Source of the DNA: Alphaproteobacteria bacterium
GTDB lineage: Bacteria; Pseudomonadota; Alphaproteobacteria; ATCC43930; CGMCC-115725
Assembly: GCA_019240125.1 (NCBI GenBank)
Contig: JAFAYW010000006.1
Coordinates: 1 to 44,478, forward strand
DNA length: 44,478 nucleotides
Reading direction: 5' to 3'
Shown here: in pieces, positions 1-7,033 of the stretch
Layout: each line of letters opens with the position of its first letter
How positions within the stretch are numbered: position 1 is the first letter of the stretch
Made by a program: the position numbers and the translations under genes
Notes under the pieces: model-generated
Database searches by the model: none
Seen by the model: only the letters and a program-made list of their open reading frames with translations
Told to the model about the DNA's origin: nothing

Positions 1-45
1 CTGTGGCCCCGGAGCGATACATGAGGCTGGCGGTGAGGCGGTATG

Positions 46-393
46 TCATGCCGACCACCCGTCTGCCGACAAGAGGCGCGAGACCGGGTGACCGGGGCGT
101 AGGTCCTCTATCGTCCAATCATCAATGAACAGGATGCGATACCGCCAATAGACCGATCTAACCATGCCCCGTGGCGGCGGCGTCTCAATCTGTCGAACGG
201 CGGCGGCGTGATTCAGCGCCTCGCGCCAATTTGCTTCGACGACGAGCGCCATCGTCTCGGTGACGCGGCGACCTTCCGACAGCTTTCCGAGGATCGCCGC
301 CGCGCGTCGGCGGTGCTCCGGGCTACCGATTCTGGCAATCTCGGCGAGGAGGCGAAAGGCTTGGCGCCGGCGGGCGGAGCTGGCGGCGCTCAT
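46..393 (-). CDS. Hypothetical protein, last gene of AlpA operon
   Basis: A 115-residue protein I do not recognise. The N-terminal half is Arg/Ala-rich and predicted helical; the C-terminal half is mixed, with Trp and Tyr residues (WRYRILFIDDW). There is no signal peptide or membrane segment. Its ATG overlaps the stop of the preceding small ORF as ATGA (393-390), which supports translational coupling in a three-gene operon starting with the AlpA-like regulator. It probably belongs to the accessory content of the integrative element. No function is proposed. Confidence 0.55.
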   Translation of the reverse strand: MSAASSARRRQAFRLLAEIARIGSPEHRRRAAAILGKLSEGRRVTETMALVVEANWREALNHAAAVRQIETPPPRGMVRSVYWRYRILFIDDWTIEDLRPGHPVSRLLSADGWSA

Positions 394-611
394 CGATTGC
401 CTCCACCGAGGCCGAGTTCGGTCGCGACGACCGCCGCGACGGACAGGGACAAAAGATGGCGCCGGCGTAGATAACGGGTTGCCCGTTGAATTTCGGCAAG
501 TTCGGCGCTATGGTTGTCGGTGCTGTTGTTTTGGTTTTCGAGATGCGCCGTCCGTGCCACCGGGCGGCGTTCTCGTTTCTGGGGGCTGTCCCCCGATATG
601 TCGAGACGCAT
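390..611 (-). CDS. Small hypothetical protein between alpA and the 115-aa gene
   Basis: A 73-residue ORF starting at the ATG at 611-609 (MRLDISGD). It begins one base past the stop of the AlpA-like gene and ends in an ATGA overlap with the next gene. The middle is polar and the C-terminus basic and then hydrophobic (RRRHLLSLSVAAVVATELG), possibly a short helix or membrane-associated segment. The frame stays open upstream to 803, but that part overlaps alpA and is probably not used. The call rests mainly on the tight packing; an overlapping frame starting with TTG at 616 is the competitor. Function unknown. Confidence 0.45.
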   Translation of the reverse strand: MRLDISGDSPQKRERRPVARTAHLENQNNSTDNHSAELAEIQRATRYLRRRHLLSLSVAAVVATELGLGGGNR

Positions 612-612
612 A

Positions 613-903
613 TCAAGCCGCCTCCCCGACCTTAGCTGCCGGTAAGTTCTGTTCACTCGCCGCATAGGTGCGGCGAGGTCGGGACGACAGGAACGCGTCG
701 ACCTCGGAACGGAGCCAGGCCACGCTATTGGGACCGAGTTCAATAGGGGCGGGAAACCGGCCGTCTCGAATATCACGCCAAAGCTGGACGCGAGATTTTC
801 CAACAGCCGCGCAAACGCCGGCCCACCCGCGGATCAGATCGCCGACCGGATGTAGGTGCGCCTCGATACTGATGGACGCCCGTGCTGATTTCTTTGTTGC
901 CAT
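613..903 (-). CDS. AlpA-like / helix-turn-helix regulator (excisionase type)
   Basis: A 96-residue protein with the MerR-like winged helix typical of AlpA/excisionase-type proteins. About residues 24-75 contain the recognition pattern SRVQLWRDIRDGRFPAPIEL followed by VAWLRSEVDAFLSSRPRR. Family members usually act as transcriptional activators of integrase or as excision directionality factors in prophages and integrative elements. A GAGGCG ribosome-binding site precedes the ATG. It heads a leftward three-gene operon and lies about 2 kb from the integrase, consistent with control of element mobility. Whether it is an activator or an excisionase cannot be told from sequence. Confidence 0.8.
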   Translation of the reverse strand: MATKKSARASISIEAHLHPVGDLIRGWAGVCAAVGKSRVQLWRDIRDGRFPAPIELGPNSVAWLRSEVDAFLSSRPRRTYAASEQNLPAAKVGEAA

Positions 904-985
904 TTCGCCTCGCTACTTCTGCGCCGCGCTGAGTGCGTGGCGTAACGAGGATGTACAGGCAGGTAATTCCCGCTAAATGAGGGGG

Positions 986-1621
986 TTAGATGGGTTTTTC
1001 GCTGCCATGGTATTTGGCAACGAATTTAGAGAGTACGTCGAGCGCCTCGTGTCTCACCTGTTCCGCTTTATCGAATGTGGGCGGAAACACTTCCTTGGTC
1101 ATGAGATCGTAGGATTTGGTAGAGTTCCTTCTCTTGCCGACATCCTGTTGGATCTGTTCCCGCCAATAGGCGACAAGGCGGCCGGTAATTTCTGTTCCGC
1201 TTCCCCGCAGCGGCTTTAAGCCTATTCTTGTGAGACGCCCCGCAACCATCGCGTCCGCCTCGTCGAGTCCAACCTGCCCATATTTTGCAATCCGCGCTGA
1301 GACGAACACAGCGCACCCCTCAATTGCCTCCCGAATGGTAGAGGCAGGCGCTCGGCCGATTCGTTTTGTGACTTCTAATAACTTGGACCGGGTTCCTTCA
1401 TCGGCGTCTTCAAGGGCAGCTATAATTGTGTGAATGGGTATGGCGAGGGAATCTGCCTGAACCTCTTCGAAGTTATCCAGAAAATCTGCTAGAGCTTTGA
1501 GAGCAAAAACAATCCCAGCTTTTTCCGTGGGGAAATTGTCAAAATCTCGCTTCCCCTCTCGCAATCGCGCTAACAGCAGTTCGTTTATCTCCAGCCGACT
1601 ACGTCCCGCAATTAGCTTCAT
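986..1621 (-). CDS. Unknown protein in AT-richer element DNA
   Basis: A 211-residue soluble, mainly helical protein I do not recognise. It starts at an ATG with a good GGAGGCG ribosome-binding site. The N-terminal half is rich in Leu, Ala and acidic residues (ALKALADFLDNFEEV); the C-terminal part is Lys/Arg-rich (TGRLVAYWREQIQQDVGKRR) and ends in KYHGSEKPI. There is no signal peptide, membrane segment or catalytic motif I can name. Base composition is lower in GC than in flanking genes, suggesting recent transfer. It sits between the regulator operon and the integrase, a usual cargo position. It could be a defence, immunity or structural protein; I cannot choose. Confidence 0.7.
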   Translation of the reverse strand: MKLIAGRSRLEINELLLARLREGKRDFDNFPTEKAGIVFALKALADFLDNFEEVQADSLAIPIHTIIAALEDADEGTRSKLLEVTKRIGRAPASTIREAIEGCAVFVSARIAKYGQVGLDEADAMVAGRLTRIGLKPLRGSGTEITGRLVAYWREQIQQDVGKRRNSTKSYDLMTKEVFPPTFDKAEQVRHEALDVLSKFVAKYHGSEKPI

Positions 1622-1716
1622 AATGCGCCTCCGCTGGCGCTCCGCATGGTAGTCGCGACGGCAGTCCGGTGCGGTGCCGGACTTTCGGGAGCTAACCTAG
1701 CCGCCGCGATCGAGTA

Positions 1717-2931
1717 TCAGGTCCGAGCTAGCTCCACCACATTGCTTGTGTTCGGCGCCCCCGTGATAATCTCGTCAAGCCGATGCTCCCACGCCTCCAG
1801 GGCCACTCGCTTCTCAGCGTCGTACGAGTGCCTGTCATACACAGACGTAACGCTGGGGTCCGCGTGGTTCAGCAGCTTGCCAATAGTCAGTCGCCCGATA
1901 CCCATGCTGGCCATGTGGCTTGCTGCGGTGCGACGGAGATCGTGGGGCACGAAATCAACGCCCGAGACCCTTCTGACCCGATCGCCGGAACGCCAGACGA
2001 CAGCCACCCGATAACCTTCTTTGCCGGGGAACACCATTTCCGGATGCTCGGGTCGCTTCAACAGCTCCGAAAGTATGGCGAGAGCACCAGGTGTAAGCGG
2101 TACCCGATGCGTTCTGTTGGACTTGTTCAGTTCGGCAGGGATCGTCCACCAGCGCGTGGCGAAATCGATATCCTGCCAGCGCATGGAAGCGATCTCGCCA
2201 CCGCGCTGTGCCGTCAGCAGGCGGAGTTTCATGATCTCCGCTAGCGGCGCCGGCTCAGCCTCTATTGCCGCCCAAACTTTCCGTAATTCCTCCTCCGCGA
2301 GAACCCGCTCACGCTGCCGTTCCGGCGCTGGCTTTGACACGCCGTAAAACGGACTCGCCTCTATTAGGTCGCGCGCCGCTGCAAAACTGAACATCATTCG
2401 CGCGACCTCGAACGTGCGATTAGCCATGATCGGCTTGCCGCGTTCCATCAGCCGGTCGACCCAGGCGATCACGTCACGCCGTTTGATCGAGGCGATTTTC
2501 CGATTGCCCCACACCGGTTTGATATCGCGGTTAATCACCCGCTGATCCGTATCCCATGTCCGCTTATTCGGCTTGGCGTGCTTCTCGATGTAGAGATCGG
2601 CTAGTTCGCTAACCGTCTCGGCCAGTCTCTCGGCTTTCTTTTCCGCCGCCGGGTCCTTGCCATGCGCCACCTGCCACAGAGCATCGCGCGCCTTCTGTCT
2701 CGCATCGGCGAGCGGCACCGTCGGATACGTCCCCAGCGTCAGGCGCGACTGTCGCCCGCCAGTTCGATACAGAACATTCCAGGTCTTGCGCGGGGCGGCG
2801 ATCTTCCCGGGCGGCGGCGCCGCGATACGGAGCCCAAAACCCGGCAATTCGGCATCCCAATAATCCGCACGGCCAGAGAGTGGCGGCTTAAGCGCGTCAA
2901 TCGTTCGAGCGGTGAATTTGATGGTGGGCAT
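1717..2931 (-). CDS. P4-type tyrosine recombinase / site-specific integrase
   Basis: A 404-residue integrase that catalyses site-specific integration and excision of the element. It has an N-terminal DUF4102 arm-binding domain (about 1-95: ARTIDALKPP, GLRI, RLTLGTYP, LADAR), a core-binding SAM-like domain (about 105-195) and a C-terminal catalytic domain. Catalytic residues are visible: R243 (TAQRGGEI), H330 and R333 (HDLRR), H356 (LNHAD) and Y365 (VYDRH). Length matches the family, so it looks intact. It is the gene nearest the radC junction, the normal position for an integrase beside its attachment site. The ATG at 2931 has only a weak ribosome-binding site. Confidence 0.95.
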   Translation of the reverse strand: MPTIKFTARTIDALKPPLSGRADYWDAELPGFGLRIAAPPPGKIAAPRKTWNVLYRTGGRQSRLTLGTYPTVPLADARQKARDALWQVAHGKDPAAEKKAERLAETVSELADLYIEKHAKPNKRTWDTDQRVINRDIKPVWGNRKIASIKRRDVIAWVDRLMERGKPIMANRTFEVARMMFSFAAARDLIEASPFYGVSKPAPERQRERVLAEEELRKVWAAIEAEPAPLAEIMKLRLLTAQRGGEIASMRWQDIDFATRWWTIPAELNKSNRTHRVPLTPGALAILSELLKRPEHPEMVFPGKEGYRVAVVWRSGDRVRRVSGVDFVPHDLRRTAASHMASMGIGRLTIGKLLNHADPSVTSVYDRHSYDAEKRVALEAWEHRLDEIITGAPNTSNVVELART

Positions 2932-2948
2932 CCACCATGCGTCCCCAT

Positions 2949-2967
2949 GGGTAACAGGCGGGTAACA
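2949..2967. repeat. Direct octamer repeat upstream of the integrase
   Basis: GGGTAACA occurs at 2949-2956 and again at 2960-2967, an 11-bp period (one helical turn), between the integrase start and the radC junction. Short direct repeats in this position can be arm-type integrase binding sites. This is a positional inference; two copies of an octamer could also arise by chance. Confidence 0.35.
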
Positions 2968-2991
2968 AAATAGCAGGAACAGTGTGAAACG

Positions 2992-3696
2992 TCACGCGAC
3001 AGCTTGACCAGCAAGACAGGCCAAGTTTAGTAGCAATTCCGCCGCCACGGTTGTTTCGCGGCATTTCGCCGCGATGCGCCCAGTAGCGCGTGTGAAATGG
3101 TTGTGCACCATGATCAGTGCAGCGGCTCCGAGTTCGAGCGCCCGTTTCAATACCTCGCGCGTATAAACCGGGGTGTGATTGATCGTGCCGCGGCCCTGCT
3201 GCTCATGCGCGATCAGCTCGTTCTTGGCGTTGAGGAACAGCAGGTGAAACTCCTCGACCTGATTGCGCGCGATATGAGCGCTGCAGTAGGCGATCAGCTT
3301 ATCCCAGGAGTTCAGCACCGAACGCTCACGCAACTCGGCCTTGCCGAGCCGCAAGGCCGCCTCGCGCGCCGCCATCAGATTGGCGATCGCCGGTTCGCGT
3401 AGTTTGGCGGCGCGTAACGCATCGGGCGACGCACTCAGCACCTCGGCGAAGCTGCCGAATCGGGAAATCAGCGATTTTGCCAGTTCCTTGACGTCCTTCC
3501 GGGCGTCATGGGTGAACAGCAGCACCTCCAATAGTTCGTAATCCGGCAATTTGCTGGCGCCGGCATCGAACAACCGTTGGCGCAGCCGTTCGCGATGACC
3601 CGTCCAATGCGGATCCACCTTGGCGGGCAGTGCCGGCTGGATGCCGAGCATGTCTTCGAGCCCAGGCCCGTTGGCGTGTGCCCGCGCCCGCGCCAT
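2992..3696 (-). CDS. radC: RadC family protein, 3' end replaced by element
   Basis: A 234-residue frame. Residues 1-200 are RadC: an N-terminal helix-hairpin-helix region (about 30-115, HRERLRQRLFDAG to AREAALRL) and the JAB/MPN domain with FLNAKNELI, TPVYTREVLKRAL and AALIMVHNH. Family members continue with a conserved Ser/Asp segment completing the HxH...S..D zinc site. Here residues 201-234 (FTRATGRIAAKC...) bear no resemblance to it in any frame, so the metal site is incomplete and the C-terminus lost. The ATG overlaps the stop of the upstream enoyl-CoA hydratase by one base (TGATG). RadC has no settled function despite its old DNA-repair name. Probably non-functional. Confidence 0.85.
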   Translation of the reverse strand: MARARAHANGPGLEDMLGIQPALPAKVDPHWTGHRERLRQRLFDAGASKLPDYELLEVLLFTHDARKDVKELAKSLISRFGSFAEVLSASPDALRAAKLREPAIANLMAAREAALRLGKAELRERSVLNSWDKLIAYCSAHIARNQVEEFHLLFLNAKNELIAHEQQGRGTINHTPVYTREVLKRALELGAAALIMVHNHFTRATGRIAAKCRETTVAAELLLNLACLAGQAVA

Positions 3697-4484
3697 CAGC
3701 GAGCTTCCGTGCGGCGAGCACGCATCTCGGTGAGTCGGGCGTTCGTCATTCGGTGCGGCTCGTCGGTCTCGTAGGCTTCGGCGAAGGCATCGATGCCGCG
3801 CGCGACGGCGGCGCTGGTCGGCAGTTCTTCCCAGTCGCGGATCAGCGCCTTCTGGATCCGGATGGCGCGTGGACCGCTGGCCACGATCGGCGCGACCAGC
3901 TGTTCGACCGCCGCATCGAGCTGCGCCGGTTCGGCCACCCGGTCGACCAGCCCCCAGGCCTGCGCCGTGGCGGCATCGATCATCTCGCCAGTATAGAGCA
4001 GTTGGCGCGCCCGCCCGTTCCCGATCAGCGGCGGCAGCAGGGCGGCCTCGACCACTGAAGGGATGCCGATCCGCACTTCCGGCATGCCGAACATCGATCG
4101 TGTGCTGGCGACCCGCAGGTCGCACGCGGCCGCGAGTTCGAGGCCGGCGCCCAGCGCGAACCCGTCGATCCGCGCGATCACCGGAACCGGCAGCCGCCGG
4201 CAGCCATCGCAACAGCGATGCACCAGCGTGATAAAATCGCGGGCCGTCTCCGCATTCAGGCCTGCGAGTTCCTCGATATCGGCGCCGCCCACAAAGGCGC
4301 GCTCGCCGGTGCCGGAGAGGATGACGAGGCGCATGTCGTCGTCGCTCTCAAGACTCGCCAGGAGGTCGACGAATTCGAGCATCAGCATGCGGTTGAGTGT
4401 GTTGAGCTTACGTGCGTTGTCGATCGCCATGCGCACGATATGCCCGCCCTCGGATCGCTGCTCGCGAACCGCCTTAATGCTCAT
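3696..4484 (-). CDS. Enoyl-CoA hydratase/isomerase family protein
   Basis: A 262-residue crotonase-fold enzyme acting on CoA thioesters. Visible motifs are the first oxyanion-hole segment (GERAFVGGADIEEL), the second (GFALGAGLELAAACDLR, with one catalytic-type Glu) and FGMPEVRIGIPSVVEA, which carries the second Glu but replaces the usual PGAGG with PSVVE. With both Glu positions kept, a hydratase is plausible; the specific substrate is not predictable. The start is the ATG at 4484, behind a GAGGGGG ribosome-binding site; the frame is open further upstream but would run into the divergent neighbour's promoter. radC is coupled directly behind it. Confidence 0.88.
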   Translation of the reverse strand: MSIKAVREQRSEGGHIVRMAIDNARKLNTLNRMLMLEFVDLLASLESDDDMRLVILSGTGERAFVGGADIEELAGLNAETARDFITLVHRCCDGCRRLPVPVIARIDGFALGAGLELAAACDLRVASTRSMFGMPEVRIGIPSVVEAALLPPLIGNGRARQLLYTGEMIDAATAQAWGLVDRVAEPAQLDAAVEQLVAPIVASGPRAIRIQKALIRDWEELPTSAAVARGIDAFAEAYETDEPHRMTNARLTEMRARRTEAR

Positions 4485-4556
4485 CGCACCCCCTCTGCCT
4501 TGGAGCTTCCCCGGCGCCTGTTGCATACTAGGCGGGACACAGGACAGGAGGCGAGG

Positions 4557-5168
4557 GTGGACGTCATCGAGAATGTCGCCGAAATCCGCGAAGTCTATGG
4601 CGAGCCGAACGAACGCGCCGTCAAGAAACAGCTGTCGCGGCTGGAAAAACACTCGCGGGCGTTTATCGCATTGTCACCGTTCCTGGTTGTCGCCTCGACA
4701 GATCCCGACGGGCGCTGCGACGCGTCGCCCAAGGGAGATGCGCCTGGGTTTGTACAGGTGCTCGATGACCGGACATTGCTGATCCCCGACCGGCTCGGCA
4801 ACAACCGCATCGACACGATCGGCAATCTGCTGGCCTGTCCTGGTGTCGGGCTGATCTTTTTCGTTCCCGGATTGCGCGAGACATTGCGGGTGAATGGGCA
4901 GGCGCAGATCACCCGCGATCTGGCCTTGCTGGAGGCCTGTGCCGTAAACGGCAAGGTGCCGCGCAGCGGCATCCTGGTGACCGCCGACGAGGTCTACTTC
5001 CACTGCGGAAAGGCGCTGATCCGCTCGGATTTGTGGAACCCCGAAAAGCGCGTCGCGCAATCCGATTTTCCCGCCCTCGGCCGCATCATCGCCGAGCAGA
5101 TCGGCGACGGAAAACCGGAGGAGGCGGAGCGCTCGGTGGAAGAAGGGTATCGCACGCGGCTGTATTGA
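4557..5168 (+). CDS. Pyridoxamine-5'-phosphate-oxidase-like FMN-binding protein
   Basis: A 203-residue split-barrel flavoprotein of the PPOX superfamily, close to the group annotated as MSMEG_1061/DR1199-type. Recognisable blocks are FLVVASTDPDGRCDASPKGDAPGFV, LLIPDRLGNNRIDTIGNLLACPGVGLIFFVPG, ETLRVNGQAQIT and VYFHCGKALIRSDLW (long blocks described by position: about residues 42-66, 74-104, 107-118, 150-164). Such proteins bind FMN or F420 and are usually oxidoreductases of unknown substrate. The start is the GTG at 4557, six bases after AGGAGG. It is divergent from the enoyl-CoA hydratase (72-bp gap) and leads a probable operon with the STAS-like gene 14 bp downstream. Confidence 0.85.
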   Translation: MDVIENVAEIREVYGEPNERAVKKQLSRLEKHSRAFIALSPFLVVASTDPDGRCDASPKGDAPGFVQVLDDRTLLIPDRLGNNRIDTIGNLLACPGVGLIFFVPGLRETLRVNGQAQITRDLALLEACAVNGKVPRSGILVTADEVYFHCGKALIRSDLWNPEKRVAQSDFPALGRIIAEQIGDGKPEEAERSVEEGYRTRLY

Positions 5169-5182
5169 TCGAGGCAGTCGCG

Positions 5183-5536
5183 ATGGCGATCTCGGAGGAG
5201 CGGCGCGGCAGTGCCGTCATCCTGCATCTCGAGGGGGATTTCGGTGAGCCGGAGCCGGCGTTCGACGATGTTCTGCAGCGGGCGATCAAGGATGACAGCG
5301 CTGATGTGATCGTCGACCTGTTACCGGCTGCGTCCTTCCGGGCGGTGCGCACGCTGTCACGAGCCGAAAAGCTGCGGCGCGATCTCGGCGGCCGCCGCCG
5401 GTTCGCAGTGGTCGCCGACACCGATTCCGATACGGGGATCATGCTGGCACTGGCCGGCTTTAGCAAAATCGCCCCCGTTTTCGCCTCGGTCGAAGATGCA
5501 ATGCAGTCCTGGGAGACCGACGGCATGCCGATTTAA
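5183..5536 (+). CDS. STAS-domain-like protein
   Basis: A 117-residue cytosolic protein with the alternating strand/helix pattern of the STAS (anti-anti-sigma) fold: RGSAVILHLEGDF, DVIVDLLPAASFRAVRTLSR, RRFAVVADTDSDTGIMLALAG and the closing PVFASVEDAMQSW, which matches the usual end of STAS domains. The phosphorylatable Ser found in true anti-sigma antagonists is not obvious; the segment after the VIVDL strand reads LPAASFRAV. No kinase or sigma factor lies nearby. It follows the flavoprotein by 14 bp and is probably co-transcribed. Its role could be regulatory or structural. Confidence 0.65.
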   Translation: MAISEERRGSAVILHLEGDFGEPEPAFDDVLQRAIKDDSADVIVDLLPAASFRAVRTLSRAEKLRRDLGGRRRFAVVADTDSDTGIMLALAGFSKIAPVFASVEDAMQSWETDGMPI

Positions 5537-5593
5537 CCCGGTCACCGGACGACCGGGGCCATCCTCAAACGTCCGGAAACAGGGGAGGAACAT

Positions 5594-6742
5594 ATGCCTG
5601 ATCGCAGCCATTGGGTCGGGACCTGGGCGGCGGCGCCCGCACCCGCCGAGGGTAATGTCGGCTTCAACAATCAGACATTGCGCTTCAACCCGCGCATCAG
5701 CCTCGCTGGCAACCGGCTGCGAGTGCGCATCTCCAATGCCTATGGCAATCGGCCCCTGATCATCGGTGCGGCGGGAGTCGGATTGCGCGACAAGGGCCCC
5801 GCGATCATCGCAGGGTCGCACCGCAAGCTGACCTTCGGCGGCGGTGAGGGAGCGGCGATTGCGGCCGGCGCGGTGCTGTTCAGCGATGCCGTCGAGTTGA
5901 GCGCGGGCCCGCTCGCCGATCTCGCCGTCAGCCTCTACCTGCCGGGCGAGGTGCCGGCGAATTTCACGGTCACCGGCCGTTACGCGCGGCAAACCAACTA
6001 CATCTCGCCGCCCGGCAATTATGTCTCGGAAACCGCGATGCCGGTCGGCAACCTGACCGACCAGTGGTTCTTCCTGTGCGGTGTCGATGTGCTGGCCGAG
6101 AGCCATACCGGTGCGGTCGTCGCGCTTGGCGACTCGCTGACCGACGGCAACATTTCGACGATCGATGCCTTCTGCCGCTGGCCCGACCAGTTGGCGCGAC
6201 GGCTCGCCGATCGCGGCGGCGGCCGGCCAATGGCGGTGATGAATAATGGCCTCGGCGGCAACCGCATCCTGCATGACATCCGGGGTGATAGCGGCCTGCG
6301 GCGGTTCGATCGCGATGTGCTGACGCAACCCGGGGTAACCCACGCGATCGTCATGCTGGGCACCAATGATTTGCGCAACCGCTGGGCCAAGCCCGAGGAG
6401 GAGGTCACCGGCGAGCAGATGATTGCCGGCTTGCGGCAGATGGCGCTGCGAGCGCGAGGGCGCGGCATCAAACTATTCGCCGCGACATTGACGCCGTTCG
6501 GCAACGAGACGTTCATGGCCAATGCCTGGAACCCGACCCGGGAAGAACACCGGCTGACCTTGAACAACTGGATCCGGGAAAGCACCGAGCTCGACGGTAT
6601 GGTCGATTTCGACGCCGCGATCCGCGATCCCCACCGTCCAACCCAGATGCTCGCCGCCTATGATTGCGGCGACGGTCTGCACCCCAGCGATCTCGGCTAT
6701 TGCAAACTCGGCGACGCGATCGAGCTTGCCATGTTCGAGTGA
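5594..6742 (+). CDS. SGNH/GDSL hydrolase family protein
   Basis: A 382-residue predicted esterase. Residues 1-165 form a beta-rich N-terminal domain typical of GDSL esterases that begin HWVGTWAAAP. The SGNH catalytic domain follows, with block I GDSLTDG (nucleophile S181), the block II Gly in NNGLGGNR, block III GTNDL (N258) and block V DGLHPSD (D360, H363). All four signature residues are present, so it should be active. There is no clear signal peptide, which is unusual for relatives that are often exported. A GGGGAGG ribosome-binding site precedes the ATG. The substrate is unknown; acyl, acetyl-xylan or rhamnogalacturonan esters are typical for the fold. Confidence 0.92.
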   Translation: MPDRSHWVGTWAAAPAPAEGNVGFNNQTLRFNPRISLAGNRLRVRISNAYGNRPLIIGAAGVGLRDKGPAIIAGSHRKLTFGGGEGAAIAAGAVLFSDAVELSAGPLADLAVSLYLPGEVPANFTVTGRYARQTNYISPPGNYVSETAMPVGNLTDQWFFLCGVDVLAESHTGAVVALGDSLTDGNISTIDAFCRWPDQLARRLADRGGGRPMAVMNNGLGGNRILHDIRGDSGLRRFDRDVLTQPGVTHAIVMLGTNDLRNRWAKPEEEVTGEQMIAGLRQMALRARGRGIKLFAATLTPFGNETFMANAWNPTREEHRLTLNNWIRESTELDGMVDFDAAIRDPHRPTQMLAAYDCGDGLHPSDLGYCKLGDAIELAMFE

Positions 6743-6990
6743 CGTCCAGACTCATCGGGCGCAGCCGAAGGTAGCGGCTGCGCGAGGGGGCTTTGCGGCA
6801 GGCCGTGATTGTCGAGCATCTGGCTGCGACAGGCCACCTCGGCGGTCAGGCCGAGTTCGCCGTAGAACAGCGCGCAATCATGCCGGATCAGCGACACCGG
6901 GTCGGTGACGCTCCAGCCGATCGCCATGACGGTCAGCGATATGACCAGCCCCGACAGGGCGATCAAAACGTGGTCGGTCTTGATCGCCAT
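6697..6990 (-). CDS. Small membrane-anchored hypothetical protein
   Basis: A 97-residue ORF with one N-terminal membrane segment (HVLIALSGLVISLTVMAIGWSV, residues about 7-28) and a short soluble tail with two Cys (RHDCALFYG, VACRSQM). It may be an inner-membrane anchored or secreted small protein. It begins 43 bp after the stop of the RTX-like gene on the same strand and may be co-transcribed with it. Its last 46 bases overlap the convergent SGNH gene, and a hairpin (6759-6783) lies inside its 3' part, so the annotated end is uncertain. The ribosome-binding site is weak. I do not recognise the family. Confidence 0.5.
   Translation of the reverse strand: MAIKTDHVLIALSGLVISLTVMAIGWSVTDPVSLIRHDCALFYGELGLTAEVACRSQMLDNHGLPQSPLAQPLPSAAPDESGRHSNMASSIASPSLQ
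6759..6783. terminator. Perfect hairpin after the SGNH hydrolase gene
   Basis: GCGCAGCCG (6759-6767) and CGGCTGCGC (6775-6783) form a perfect 9-bp stem with a 7-base loop, 17 bp after the SGNH stop codon. There is no U-run on either strand, so a classical intrinsic terminator is not proven. The position between convergent transcripts fits a terminator or mRNA 3'-end stabiliser. Confidence 0.4.
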
Positions 6991-7033
6991 GCCAGGTTCT
7001 CGATGAGTGCCGGGGCTGCTATCGGACGGCCGA

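Larger units (their letters stand above)
1..3096. mobile_element. Right end of an integrative element inserted in radC
   Basis: The stretch carries an AlpA-like regulator, small hypothetical genes, an unknown protein and a P4-type tyrosine integrase, all on the minus strand, with the integrase nearest the right edge. The edge is placed at 3096 because RadC homology stops exactly there, after the VHNH motif, and the rest of the radC frame (2992-3096) reads unrelated sequence. Part of the content (986-1620) is visibly AT-richer than the chromosome to the right. The left end lies outside the window, so size and cargo are unknown. The alternative, an old deletion beside an unrelated integrase, cannot be excluded. 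Confidence 0.7.

Noticed and set aside
2992..4212. 406-residue open frame upstream-extended from radC
   Set aside because: The first ~170 residues are Arg/Gly-rich out-of-frame reading of the enoyl-CoA hydratase; RadC homology starts at the ATG at 3696.
5357..6343. 328-residue minus-strand open frame
   Set aside because: Overlaps the STAS-like and SGNH genes on the other strand, whose motifs are clear; no motif of its own.
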